Source: Patiria miniata (taxonomy: Eukaryota > Echinodermata > Asteroidea > Valvatida > Asterinidae). From it: 64,000 nt of DNA. The position numbers and the translations under genes were made by a program. The stretch lies in the NCBI RefSeq assembly GCF_015706575.1, contig NW_024037051.1:15225016-15289015 (forward strand), given 5' to 3'. Positions 36,322 to 46,778 of the stretch are shown one piece after another. Under the pieces are notes generated by a model. The model saw nothing but the letters and a program-made list of their open reading frames with translations. It did no database searches and was not told where the DNA came from. Position 1 is the stretch's first letter; each line of letters starts with the position of its first letter.

Positions 36322-36962
36322 CATTGTAACATCTGTTGCTTTACTCAATCTTTTGTCTGTTACTGTTCTTGAAATTGGATTCATTGTACAGGGCGAGTCA
36401 AAGAAAATGAAACCCAAATATTGGGACCATTGTTTAAGTGAAGTTCTGCATGTGTAGCACTTTCAAAATGTAGGATATGAAAGCCCAATCCATAAGCTTT
36501 CTTTTAGTACAAGAATCATTCAAATCACTCATGTACTTTTCAAGTTACGGAATTTTAAACACAACCGCCGCTTTAAGGTTCTGTCCACGGATCACAAAAA
36601 AGTTCAGGGTTCTTTCAGCAAAACGAAAACAAATCACAGGATGTGTGTGAATTGTTTTCGTTTTGCTGAAAGAACGCACACCTTTTTGGTGGTCCTTGGA
36701 CAGAACTTTAAAACGGTGGTTGTGTTTAAAACTCTGTAACTTGAAAAGTACTATAAATGATTTGAATGATTCTTGTACAAAAAGAAAGTTTATGAATTGG
36801 GCTTTCATATCCTAGACTTTGAAAGTGTTACATGCAGATCTTCACTAAAACAATGGTCCCGACATTTGGGTTTCGTTTTTTTTTACTCGCCCTGTACAAT
36901 GAATCCAATTTCATGAACTGTAACAGAAAAATGATTGAGTAAAGCAACAGATGTTACAATGT
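36322..36962. mobile_element. Long fold-back element with internal TACAGGG ends
   Basis: Almost the whole stretch is one palindrome. The inner part, 36389-36894, is flanked by TA (36387-36388, 36895-36896) and starts CAGGGCGAGTCAAAG, the complement of its end. Its arms are about 240 nt around a loop near 36,630-36,655. Outside the TA, the flanks 36322-36388 and 36895-36962 are themselves complementary (CATTGTAACATCTGTTGC against GCAACAGATGTTACAATG). Immediately right comes TTTTTTTACTCACCCTGTA, another terminus of the same type. TA target and CAGGGTGAGTC ends suggest a mariner/Tc1-like non-autonomous element. Confidence 0.8.
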
Positions 36963-37206
36963 ACTTTTTTTACTCACCCTGTACTATTTTTGAAAAGAAA
37001 AGGACTCCAATGTGAATGTTGTATTGGATGGCGTTTTCACACTTTATGTAACTAAACTCAATGTTGTACCCATGTGAATCTCTTGAGATTTTGACTGTTC
37101 ACACTTCTAAAACTTGCCCATTCACAAACTCTATCTGTGGCACAGCTCACAGGCCCATTTTTCCCCCGAATCGCTTTCGTACAGTCATTTAGTGAGTGGA
37201 AAGATC

Positions 37207-37668
37207 AGGGGCTGTGCATCGGAACCGGGTACCCGAATACGAGACTGTTGATGTCTGTAACTGGTTCTAGATTATGGGATCGGGTACCCGTAACCAATGT
37301 ACAAATTACTTAGTTACTTCTTGGACAATGAAAGAGTAAGGTTTTGAAGTCGACTGCGGGGAATTTCCAAAATGAAAACCAGACCACATGGTAAAACCAA
37401 ACATATTTTGCATTACATGTATAAGGCTTGCAAAAGATGTAGTTTACATAGTTAAGCTATAAAGCTCACTGTTCACACTTGTATCTTGCTGTATTGGTGC
37501 CCCGACGCAGAAGTATCATCGTCCGGACCTTTGTAAACAATATCAACAAAAACTTCCGAGATTTGAATTTGGCATGTTTGGCTTTGGGTTTCTTTAACGG
37601 GGACCCATATTTTATTTTTTTTTCAATTGGGTACCCGTTCCTTTACTACCCGTAAATGCACACCTCTA
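37207..37668. mobile_element. hAT-like non-autonomous element, 8-bp duplication
   Basis: 462 bp flanked by GAAAGATC at 37199-37206 and 37669-37676. Left end AGGGGCTGTGCATCGGAACC; right end, complemented, TAGAGGTGTGCATTTACGGG. GGGTACCCG words lie near both ends (37,218, 37,275 and 37,630). The 8-bp duplication and TGTGCA-containing TIR fit the hAT superfamily. No coding capacity. Confidence 0.85.
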
Positions 37669-37948
37669 GAAAGATCACACTGTGGTGAACTCAAGGTCAT
37701 AAAAGATCTTGATTTCTAAGCACCAAAGAAAATGAAGGCTTAATTACTTCCCAGAAATTGTCCAATTTGACTGGCCATCGCAGCTGCAGCTCTTTCCTAT
37801 CTGAACCCATTGTGACCCGTGAATCACAATAACAGCTGGACCTAGTAATATTTGTTAGTTTAGTCGAGCTTCAAAGATGCAGCTTGGAAACCATCAAATC
37901 TAAAGGTTCTAAACCTAGCTCACCGCCAACCCCAGTGGCAGTTCTAAA

Positions 37949-37989
37949 AAAGGGGGGGGGGTGTTAGGGGGACCACCCCCCCCCCCTTG
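37949..37989. repeat. G-run / C-run inverted repeat
   Basis: A run of about 10 G (37,952-37,961) followed by TG, a short loop containing GGGGG, then CCA and about 11 C. Either strand could form a G/C hairpin, and the G-rich strand has quadruplex potential. A further C-run lies near 38,075. Confidence 0.8.
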
Positions 37990-38282
37990 TGCCACAAATA
38001 GGAAAATCATGAAGAAAAAAGTAGCACATGCCTGCTAGCCCGCTAACCCCCTCCCCCTCGACGGCCAAGTGCCCCCCCCCCCCATTGACGGTTATGTGTC
38101 CAACCCCCTCCAGCCAAAGTTAACGGTATATAGATGCACCCCTGAACCCATTCCCTTAAAGATGTACTGTCATCCAGATGTCACCAAAATTGAGTGTTTG
38201 TGTTTGTTAACTGTACGTGTATGGGTTGAGTCCAAAAAAACAAACACACAAACAAAACAAATGGCAGGACCAATTATGTTAT
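37990..38282. other. No recognised feature
   Basis: Short C-rich tracts (38,050-38,120) and otherwise ordinary sequence. Confidence 0.4.
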
Positions 38283-38702
38283 GAAGTTCTGCATGTAGTA
38301 CTTTCAAAATCTAGGATATGAAAGCCCAATTAATAAGCATTCTTTTAGTACAAGAATCATTCAAATCACTAATGTACTTTTCAAGTAACGAAATTTTGAA
38401 AACAAACACCATTTTAAAGTTGTGTCCACGGATCACAAAAAAGATAAGCGTTCTTTCAGCAAAGCGAAAACAATCAGGGATGTATGTGAATTGTTTAACT
38501 TTAAGAACACAGACCTTTTTTGTGATCCGTGGACAGAAGTTGCCTAACTTGAGAAGTACATGAGTGATTTGAATGATTCTTGTACTTAAAGAAAGCTTAT
38601 TAATTGGGCTTTCATATATTAGATTTTAAAAGTGCTACATTGCAGAACTTCAATGAAAATAATGGTCCTGACGTTTGGGTTTCCTTTTTTTGACTCACCC
38701 TG
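38283..38702. mobile_element. Mariner-like fold-back element, copy 2 (left end truncated)
   Basis: Collinear with the inner element at 36389-36894, from GAAGTTCTGCATGTAG to the right end TGACTCACCCTG followed by TA. The left ~40 bp, including the terminal repeat, are missing. Arms still pair over most of their length (GGATATGAAAGCCCAAT against ATTGGGCTTTCATAT). Confidence 0.85.
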
Positions 38703-38703
38703 T

Positions 38704-40043
38704 ATGTATTTCGAAGAGCTACATGTAGGTCGCAGAAAATCCACACATTGAGTGTCCTACATATTCAGAGAAAATATTGAATAACCCATAGATGTGTAAT
38801 GTTCATATCTGATGTGGCAGGGATTTTATTGCTATACCTTTGCATATTCCCAGCAGTGAATAAAACCATCAAATTTTAAGCTTAACTGTCAACATAAAAC
38901 TTGGCGCCGCATAAAATCCATATTCAATTCACTATGTGATATGATGTCCCGCACTAGTTTCGGACTTAAAGGCACAACTGAGTTTCTAGAGCACGTGTGC
39001 TTTGAAAAGAGCCGTGTGTGGCAGGAATGCCAACTGTAGCTCCATCAGCTCGATTTTTGCCACCATGAATGCCTTTGACCCCCCTTTCCTTCGTCAATTT
39101 TAATTCGAGGTTTTCCCTTTTCTGTCCCCACAATTGAACCCCCACCTCCCCTCCTTCAAGTTTTCTGCTAAGATCACGGCCCTATTAGTCTGTCAAGTTG
39201 AATATCTCATCCGCAGCCCAGCTCGGGATGTATTGACCCCTATTTCGCTGACCCTGTTTTGGAGAGACCCTTTGTGACCTGTATTTCAACTCCAGTCTTG
39301 TTTCAGGCCCTGTTTGTTGGGCATTAATATTTTCCAGGTTTTTTTTTTTAAGAGAGGTACACGTAGTTATACATCCAACTTGTCAGGGTCGTTCAGACCA
39401 TAGAGCTATCTTTGAAGATAGCTCTGGAGCTAGCTAGCTCCACGCAAAATGGTTGTTGTTTGGACGTAACATATCTCCTGAGCTAGCCAGGGCCAATTCT
39501 AGCCCCGAAAATTTGTGGGGCTAGGTTCAGTTTCAGGTCAGCGGGGCTTCATTTTACGACCTAGCTCCACCGTAATTTGCTGTTTGGACGCAACTGACCT
39601 AGGTCCACACCAAGGGCGTCAAACGCTTCTCAAAAGTGAGGGGGGGGGGCATACCTTCATCAAAACTAATGTGAGGGTGAAGTGCAAAGCCCTAATGGCT
39701 GATGATAGAGACATTCGAACACATCACCAACGACACATGGTGCTCATGCGAAGACGCCATTGCTCAGCTTTGTGCACATAAGTCGTGCATACCTCACGAG
39801 CAAACCAGTACGCACACGCAGTGTGCTCCGTCCTTGGGGCTCTCAAAAGTGGTTAAAAAAGTGCCCTCTCCTGTTGGCACACGGAGCCCATATGCGTACG
39901 AACCATGTACTACATAACCTTCAAGGACCGACACACAAAGGGAGAGCAACAGATCCTTTCAGTCCTCGGGAGTTGGGTCTTTTGTTGGAAACGGTCCTCT
40001 GTAGTAAGTTTGTGTGCTTAGTCTATGGTAGAGTGTTATATTA
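38704..40043. other. Mostly unassigned; small repeat cluster at 39,380-39,610
   Basis: No gene recognised. At 39,380-39,610 two direct copies of CTAGCTCCAC...TGTTTGGACG(T/C)AAC lie about 130 bp apart, with local palindromes AGCTATCTTTGAAGATAGCT and GGAGCTAGCTAGCTCC. It is probably a small element of unknown type. At 39,790-39,860 a stretch (GCACACGCAGTGTGCTCC, GGCTCTCAAAAGTGG) resembles 43,825-43,870 on the other side of the LTR element. Confidence 0.45.
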
Positions 40044-40047
40044 CAGG

Positions 40048-41565
40048 TGTGACAGCTCATTTACATATTTCTCCTGCACAGCGCCCTCGCTTGACCCTTA
40101 AGGTAAAGCTCTCACTTAGCCAATTGTCTTGAGTGAGTCATTCCACCACTAGCTCTGTCACTGTTAACACCACACAGCTAGTGTCCTGCTTCCTTCTACA
40201 CATGTTCTTAGTTAATGCCTCAAGATTTTGTGGATGACTCGACTGGGGTAAGAATTCATTTATATTGTTTTAATAGTTGTTCTTATTGCTGAAGTTCCTA
40301 AGTTTCTTTTTATTGAGACTTTGTGAACACTTTTTGATTAATTCTGAAGTTAGCTGGAGTATTCTTAAACTTTACTCTGATTACTGAATTTAAAGTGGAT
40401 TCATTCATTGATGGTCTTTAGGAAGCCCAGATGCACTGTGTTGTTGTATTTATTATTGCATATTTAGGAAAGATCATCCTTTTGATGACTTTCTGTGTTT
40501 AGAGATATAATCTATTTCCATGGATTTGAAGGATTTAGATTTCCCTAACTTTGATTACATGTACATGTATATCCACCTTATTTCTTGTTCACATTTAGTT
40601 AACTTCTTGAGTACACAAAGTTCAAGAATAGATTTCCTTATTTTACTATATATTCCTCATCATCTATTTTCCACTTTTTTATGAACATATTCTTAGATTT
40701 ATACTTAAGTGTATAAATTCATAGTTCCTTTGTCCTGTGTAGATGCCCATAGTGCAGTGTAGTATAGCCACTGTTTAGACCCTTAATCCCCTAAGTTGCT
40801 GCATATATAATGAGGTGCACACAGTTTCTTGGAAGACACCATACCTTAGTACAGGGAGGCAGGAAGTCTGCCAAGTATGTTTATTACCCTGCAGAGATTT
40901 CTTTTGTCCAGTGTTTATTGGAGCGTGTGACCTAAGATACCAGTAGTGTCTTATTAGACTGGCACACTAGTCCTTACGTTTATGTGATGCAGCATATATT
41001 ACTCATATTTCTCTTTTTGTACTTAATTAAGCATGCCATCTGCATATTTGTTTAGCATTTATTTAGTTATGTTATTTCTCCATAGTCCTTTTTTTATGAT
41101 ATTAATTCATTTTTCCTAAGTTAGTTTCTTTATGGATCCTTAGGTTATAATGATGAGTGGACTGATTTAAGTCTATGGTTTGCTGAGTCCATAGTCATAT
41201 ATATTTAGAGGTCATTGCACATTTGCTTTAGTTATTTCCTATTTTGTCTTTGCAAGTTAAAGCATTCACATGCCTTGTATTAATTCATTTTGGAATTTAA
41301 CTTGACTTTACGGTTAGAAGCAAATTGTGTTATCGAGTTCGATTTATCTCTTTTGATTGCATTAGATTCTCTGAGGATTATTATTGTTCTTTTTATAATT
41401 TACTTTGCTGGATTGGTATTTCCTAAAGCATTGTATTTATATGGAATTTCTATTTTGTATCTTTTCAGGGTTTGTTTTGTTTGTGTAAGATGCAGTTCAC
41501 CATTAAATGAACCAGTCACAGTAAATGTACACCATCCTTGTCGTGTCACATTTTCCAGTGTCACA
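40048..41565 (+). repeat. 5' LTR
   Basis: 1,518 bp, TGTGACAGCTCATTTACAT to CCAGTGTCACA. Same length as the 3' LTR, with no difference found in side-by-side reading. AT-rich. An open frame of about 100 codons near its 3' end is repeated in both LTRs and is probably not a gene. Confidence 0.95.
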
Positions 41566-41567
41566 TT

Positions 41568-41585
41568 TGGCGTCGTAGACAGGAT
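41568..41585 (+). other. Primer-binding site of the LTR element
   Basis: TGGCGTCGTAGACAGGAT lies 2 bp after the 5' LTR. It begins with TGG, complementary to the CCA end of a tRNA, and its length fits an 18-nt PBS. I cannot name the tRNA with confidence. Confidence 0.75.
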
Positions 41586-41678
41586 GGTGTACTAATACTG
41601 CATCTACCCCCAGTCGAGGATGAGGCGAAACTAACGGCAGACAACTGACCCCGAGACGAGCTGCTACATTTATCAAGA

Positions 41679-42163
41679 ATGGAGGGAATGGAGCAACTGC
41701 GGGCCGAGCTTGAGGCGATGAAGGTAGCTCTTCAGGCGGAGAAGGAGCAGAGAGTGCACCTGCTGCTTTTCACAAAGCGGGGGAGCACCAGCCCGAGGAC
41801 CAAGCCCCTCAATCTTCAGATGTGCAAGATCCGGAGAGAGCACCCGCTGCTTTACACAAAACAGGGGAGCACCACCCTGACAATGTAGCCCCGCAACCCC
41901 CATCAGAAGTGGAAGATTCTTCACCGGAACCCACTACAGAGGAGGAGGTCCCACTTGCCAAAGCGGAGCAGTTGCGCCACACCAGCCGTGCTGGAGCGGG
42001 ACAGCACTCCAATCCCCATCACCTCCCGAAGTCTGTCATCCAGTCGGAGACTCCAGCAATGCCTGTCCCTGCACCTGCGATAGACCCACGTGTACTAGCA
42101 GACATCAGCCGAACGCAGCTGCTGTTGGCACAGATGTTGGCCGGAGTCCAGCCAAGATGATTT
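41679..42163 (+). pseudogene. Remnant coding region of the LTR element
   Basis: One frame starts at 41,679 with an acidic, helix-prone gag-like opening (MEGMEQLRAELEAMK) and stops at 41,888. An overlapping frame runs on to 42,160 and ends near GQHSNPHHLPKSV, resembling the C-terminal tails of Ty3/gypsy pol polyproteins. Two ~80-bp direct copies (GCTGCTTT(T/A)CACAAA to GGGGAGCACCA) lie at about 41,760-41,880. The picture is a gag start joined to a pol end after deletion of everything between. No catalytic domain remains. Confidence 0.6.
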
Positions 42164-42256
42164 TTTTTTTGTAAATAGTTAATTGTACTTTCTTTTTTTG
42201 TATTAATCTTTTATCTGTTTAGGTTGTCGGGACGCCAACCTTAGAGCAGGGGAGTA

Positions 42257-43774
42257 TGTGACAGCTCATTTACATATTTCTCCTGCACAGCGCCCTCGCT
42301 TGACCCTTAAGGTAAAGCTCTCACTTAGCCAATTGTCTTGAGTGAGTCATTCCACCACTAGCTCTGTCACTGTTAACACCACACAGCTAGTGTCCTGCTT
42401 CCTTCTACACATGTTCTTAGTTAATGCCTCAAGATTTTGTGGATGACTCGACTGGGGTAAGAATTCATTTATATTGTTTTAATAGTTGTTCTTATTGCTG
42501 AAGTTCCTAAGTTTCTTTTTATTGAGACTTTGTGAACACTTTTTGATTAATTCTGAAGTTAGCTGGAGTATTCTTAAACTTTACTCTGATTACTGAATTT
42601 AAAGTGGATTCATTCATTGATGGTCTTTAGGAAGCCCAGATGCACTGTGTTGTTGTATTTATTATTGCATATTTAGGAAAGATCATCCTTTTGATGACTT
42701 TCTGTGTTTAGAGATATAATCTATTTCCATGGATTTGAAGGATTTAGATTTCCCTAACTTTGATTACATGTACATGTATATCCACCTTATTTCTTGTTCA
42801 CATTTAGTTAACTTCTTGAGTACACAAAGTTCAAGAATAGATTTCCTTATTTTACTATATATTCCTCATCATCTATTTTCCACTTTTTTATGAACATATT
42901 CTTAGATTTATACTTAAGTGTATAAATTCATAGTTCCTTTGTCCTGTGTAGATGCCCATAGTGCAGTGTAGTATAGCCACTGTTTAGACCCTTAATCCCC
43001 TAAGTTGCTGCATATATAATGAGGTGCACACAGTTTCTTGGAAGACACCATACCTTAGTACAGGGAGGCAGGAAGTCTGCCAAGTATGTTTATTACCCTG
43101 CAGAGATTTCTTTTGTCCAGTGTTTATTGGAGCGTGTGACCTAAGATACCAGTAGTGTCTTATTAGACTGGCACACTAGTCCTTACGTTTATGTGATGCA
43201 GCATATATTACTCATATTTCTCTTTTTGTACTTAATTAAGCATGCCATCTGCATATTTGTTTAGCATTTATTTAGTTATGTTATTTCTCCATAGTCCTTT
43301 TTTTATGATATTAATTCATTTTTCCTAAGTTAGTTTCTTTATGGATCCTTAGGTTATAATGATGAGTGGACTGATTTAAGTCTATGGTTTGCTGAGTCCA
43401 TAGTCATATATATTTAGAGGTCATTGCACATTTGCTTTAGTTATTTCCTATTTTGTCTTTGCAAGTTAAAGCATTCACATGCCTTGTATTAATTCATTTT
43501 GGAATTTAACTTGACTTTACGGTTAGAAGCAAATTGTGTTATCGAGTTCGATTTATCTCTTTTGATTGCATTAGATTCTCTGAGGATTATTATTGTTCTT
43601 TTTATAATTTACTTTGCTGGATTGGTATTTCCTAAAGCATTGTATTTATATGGAATTTCTATTTTGTATCTTTTCAGGGTTTGTTTTGTTTGTGTAAGAT
43701 GCAGTTCACCATTAAATGAACCAGTCACAGTAAATGTACACCATCCTTGTCGTGTCACATTTTCCAGTGTCACA
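42257..43774 (+). repeat. 3' LTR
   Basis: 1,518 bp, offset 2,209 bp from the 5' LTR, and followed by the target copy CAGG. It directly follows the polypurine stretch AGAGCAGGGGAGTA at 42,243-42,256. Confidence 0.95.
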
Positions 43775-43778
43775 CAGG

Positions 43779-44321
43779 GACTAAGGGAAACACAAAGCAT
43801 TGTCCTCGAGAGTATAGTAAAACAAGAGTTGGTGCGCACACAGTGTGTTATCCTTCTTCGGCTCTCAAAAGTACTATCTACGGTTTGTGCGGGGAGTTCA
43901 TTATCAAGCCTTACAAGTACATGAGATACCGGTGCACTGAAAGCTTTGGTAGCGCATGTACATGTAATTGATAATGACTGATTTCCCCTTGACCACACCC
44001 AGATTGCCTAACACTGATCTGTTTGTTCCGATCTGGTTGTGGTTTGCAATGTGGTTTCCATTGCCCCCTCCCACTCCTGCCTTAACCTTGTACCCTACAA
44101 ACCCGCGTTCTTCCCCCATTATTCTCAGTTAAACTGTCTTCCTTCCTCCTTCATCTCCTTTCCAAGATCCTTGAAGTGATCCCCTCCCCTGCCATTTTTT
44201 TCAAGCCAAGTCTACAACTTTTTTTGGTGATTTTTATAAATAAAAAAATCACTGATACACAATAAATAGATTTGTCTAAACCAGAAAAATCGTTCTAAGC
44301 TCAGGATTTGGCACCCGATTA
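43779..44321. other. No recognised gene
   Basis: Unassigned sequence right of the LTR element. 43,825-43,870 (GCGCACACAGTGTG, GGCTCTCAAAAGTA) resembles 39,790-39,860, hinting that the LTR element landed in or between older related repeats. Pyrimidine-rich from 44,050 to 44,200. Confidence 0.4.
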
Positions 44322-44940
44322 AAGTACAAACCCAATTGTCACCAAAACTCAGCTTTACATTCCTACATGGGACACCAGACTCAGTTGGGCACAGAATCTG
44401 AGGCCAAACATAGTGTGTTTATAAAGTGCCCATCGGCAGTCTTGCCCAATAACAGGCATGCAACTTTTCCTCGGATCAGCTTATTTCCTCTTTTTTTTTA
44501 CTTCCCATGTGTGCCATTGAAAATAGAAAAACACTGTACAAAGTCTGGGAAAAATTTGAATTTCCTCTTTTTTGGGGATTTCCCAGTTGCATGCCTGCAA
44601 TAAGCATTTGCAACATTCTGTACCCTTAACACTATGGTATCTAACTTCTTAGCCCATAAAGCATCTGAATTCTAGACTTGATGTCTCCTCTCGCCTTCTC
44701 TGTATATCAGTACAAACCAAAATTCCGCCAAAACTCAGCTTTACATTCCTACATGGGACACCAGACTCAGTTGGGCACAGAATCTGAGGCCAAACATAGT
44801 GTGTTTATAAAATTCCATCGGCAGTCATGCCCAGTAACCATTTGCAACATTCCGTTCCCTCAACACTATCTAACTTACCAACCCACAAAGCATCTGAAAT
44901 CTGGACTTCATGTCTCCTCTTGCCTTTCTCTGGATTTGCA
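44322..44940. repeat. Local tandem duplication (two copies)
   Basis: Copy 1 at about 44322-44706 and copy 2 at about 44709-44940. They share GTACAAACC, AACTCAGCTTTACATTCC, CAGACTCAGTTGGGCACAG, CATTTGCAACATTC and GATGTCTCCTCT. Copy 1 is longer only because of the 145-bp insertion at 44453-44597. Confidence 0.9.
44453..44597. mobile_element. Small hAT-like MITE with a readable empty site
   Basis: 145 bp with 13-bp terminal inverted repeats CAGGCATGCAACT / AGTTGCATGCCTG, flanked by CAATAA at 44447-44452 and 44598-44603. The paralogous copy of the host sequence (about 44,825-44,842) reads CCCAGTAACCATTTGC without the insert, so it gives the unoccupied site. CAGG...CAACT ends resemble hAT elements, although the duplication looks like 6 rather than 8 bp. 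Confidence 0.85.
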
Positions 44941-45267
44941 TCTCCAAGAATCTTCTTGACTTGAACCCGAGCCTCAAATTCTGGTTCAAGGACCCCCTAA
45001 CCCTGTCTTCAACTCTCACCCTTGGTCCCAGCCAGCCAGTCAGTCACTCCCACCCGGATTCCAAGAACTGCCCTCTATCCCTTAAACCAGTTTCAAGACA
45101 CAAAAGCTAATGGTTATATCAGGTGAATCATCGATTTTGCCTCCAACCACAGCAGGAAAGTGTTTGCCTGTGGTATAAGTTGTTCCAGACAGGCGTTACT
45201 TCAGTGGAAGAATGTTAACGTTAATGTCATTCATAGATCACAGTCTGTCCCTAGTACTGTTTTTTTT
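44941..45267. other. No recognised feature
   Basis: Ordinary sequence; no gene or shared repeat identified. Confidence 0.4.
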
Positions 45268-45271
45268 TTAA

Positions 45272-45632
45272 CCCTAACGTACCTGAATCCATCAAAATCC
45301 AAACTGTTTTGGAGTATTTCAGCAGATTCAGGATACCTCCATAATTGAAATAGTTGGGAGATTTTTATGGATTCGGGACAGCAAGCTTAGTGGTGCTGCA
45401 GAATTTTGATGGATTCAGGGTACTTTCATATTGAGCAGTTTGGGGACATTGATGGATTCAGGATCTCAACAGTTTAACTCCTTGGCAATATGTTTGGTGT
45501 GTATAAGGTATATGTACTGCAATTGGCGGATTCTGATGGACTCAGGACACCAACATTTTCTTTGCATGACAAAATTGATGGATTTGAGCAGATTCAGGAT
45601 ACTTTCTGGTAAAAGTGCTCAAGGGGTTAGGG
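45272..45632. mobile_element. TTAA-MITE family 3 with internal GATGGATTCAGGA repeats
   Basis: Flanked by TTAA at 45268-45271 and 45633-45636. Ends CCCTAACGTACCTGAATCC and, complemented, CCCTAACCCCTTGAGC. Inside are at least five degenerate direct or inverted copies of GATGGATTCAGGA (about 45,285, 45,320, 45,365, 45,405, 45,445, 45,530 and 45,580). Subterminal repeat arrays like this are common transposase-binding regions. TTAA plus CCC ends fits piggyBac-like origin. Confidence 0.75.
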
Positions 45633-45636
45633 TTAA

Positions 45637-46436
45637 TTCATGATATATATCTCCTCTCTTCTTCTAAAAAAAATATCAGATCAACGGACAAGATCTCACT
45701 TTAATCGAACCAAACCAGACCTAACTAATTGATGGGTGGCAAACTCTGCCAGACTTTCGGAGTTCGTAACCCAAGGTGAAAGTTCTCCCCAAAATTGAAC
45801 TTCCCCTGTCTGCAACCGCACATTACCCCCTAGTACTTCTTTGACCCTCCCCCTGCGCTTCCATATCCTTCCCTTTACTTCTTGAAGGATTTTGTCACTG
45901 CAAAAAGCCAGCAGTGGGCTTGGTGATAATTATATGGTCTCACAATCAGGTTTATGAAAATCCTGCCTTGCTGTATTTGTGGGTGTTTTCGAAACCTGGG
46001 CTTCATGCTGACTTTGTCTCTTGATTCACAATAGAAAAGAAGTACACCAAAATACGGTATACTCCACATCATTTTGGCCAGATATATGTACATGTACATG
46101 AACATTGTCAGTAAGGAACCTATACATGTATGTGTGTAAATTCATCTAAAGCTGAAGCCTGAGATGAGGCCAAGGTTTCAAAATCACCATGTCCCCGATT
46201 TTAATGTGGTCAGTGCTGAGGTTGTATGCTGCCCTCTGTTGATCTTTCTCCAACCAGATCTCAAAAATGAAGTTATCCTTGCTTGTAGAAAATGCATTAT
46301 CCTTGTATGTGTACATGAATTTGAAAAGCTTTTTCCCTTGCTCAACCTTTGAACGTACAATGTACTTGTACATGTTCAATACATGTACAGTGTATGTTGG
46401 TTTATTGCAATAAAAGTGTACAATTTAGATGTGGAA
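45637..46436. other. No recognised feature
   Basis: Ordinary AT-rich sequence with several ACATGTACATGTACA-type runs (46,085-46,100; 46,355-46,390). No gene seen. Confidence 0.4.
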
Positions 46437-46778
46437 CAGGGTTGCCAACTTTGAGTAAGAGCTGAGAGTGAGAATTTGGCGATGGAGCTTGATCAGAACT
46501 AATGCAAGCGCGAAGCCTTATCGGCGTGGGGTTCGGGGCCCGCTTAAGGGTTCCGAAAAAAAATGGGTTCCAGACGCTCTTTTGTGCGATCTGAGGCAAT
46601 TCTTACCTTTTTAACCGAGTTTTTGAGAAAAAGATCATCATTTAAACATATTAGAGTTTGGAGTCAATTATTATTTATTTTTTTTAGCATGAGAAATCGT
46701 GGGTGTTGGCGTGAGAGCATGAGAATAACCTGAAATGTGTGAGTTTTCAAGCTTATTGCGTTGGAGTTGGCAGGCCTG
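46437..46778. mobile_element. Probable hAT-like MITE
   Basis: Left end CAGGGTTGCCAACTTTGAG; right end, complemented, CAGGCCTGCCAACTCCAAC. A matching 8-bp target duplication was not found, so boundaries are less sure. The ends resemble those of the 44453-44597 element. Confidence 0.55.

Larger units (their letters stand above)
40048..43774 (+). mobile_element. Short non-autonomous LTR retrotransposon
   Basis: Complete element: a 1,518-bp LTR, a 691-bp interior and a second 1,518-bp LTR, flanked by the 4-bp duplication CAGG (40044-40047 and 43775-43778). LTRs begin TGTGACAGC and end GTGTCACA (TG...CA with inverted termini). The interior has a tRNA primer-binding-like site right after the 5' LTR and a purine tract (GAGCAGGGGAGTA) right before the 3' LTR. 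It has no room for protease, reverse transcriptase or integrase domains. The LTRs read as identical, so insertion is probably recent and must have used enzymes from a related element. The 4-bp duplication and protein remnants suggest Ty3/gypsy ancestry. Confidence 0.95.

Noticed and set aside
41290..41595. Hydrophobic 101-codon frame as an envelope-like gene
   Set aside because: It lies wholly inside the LTR and recurs in the 3' LTR (43,499), with no supporting motif or start context.
45268..45285. Interstitial telomere repeat
   Set aside because: CCCTAAC occurs only once or twice at each end and forms the terminal inverted repeat of a TTAA element.
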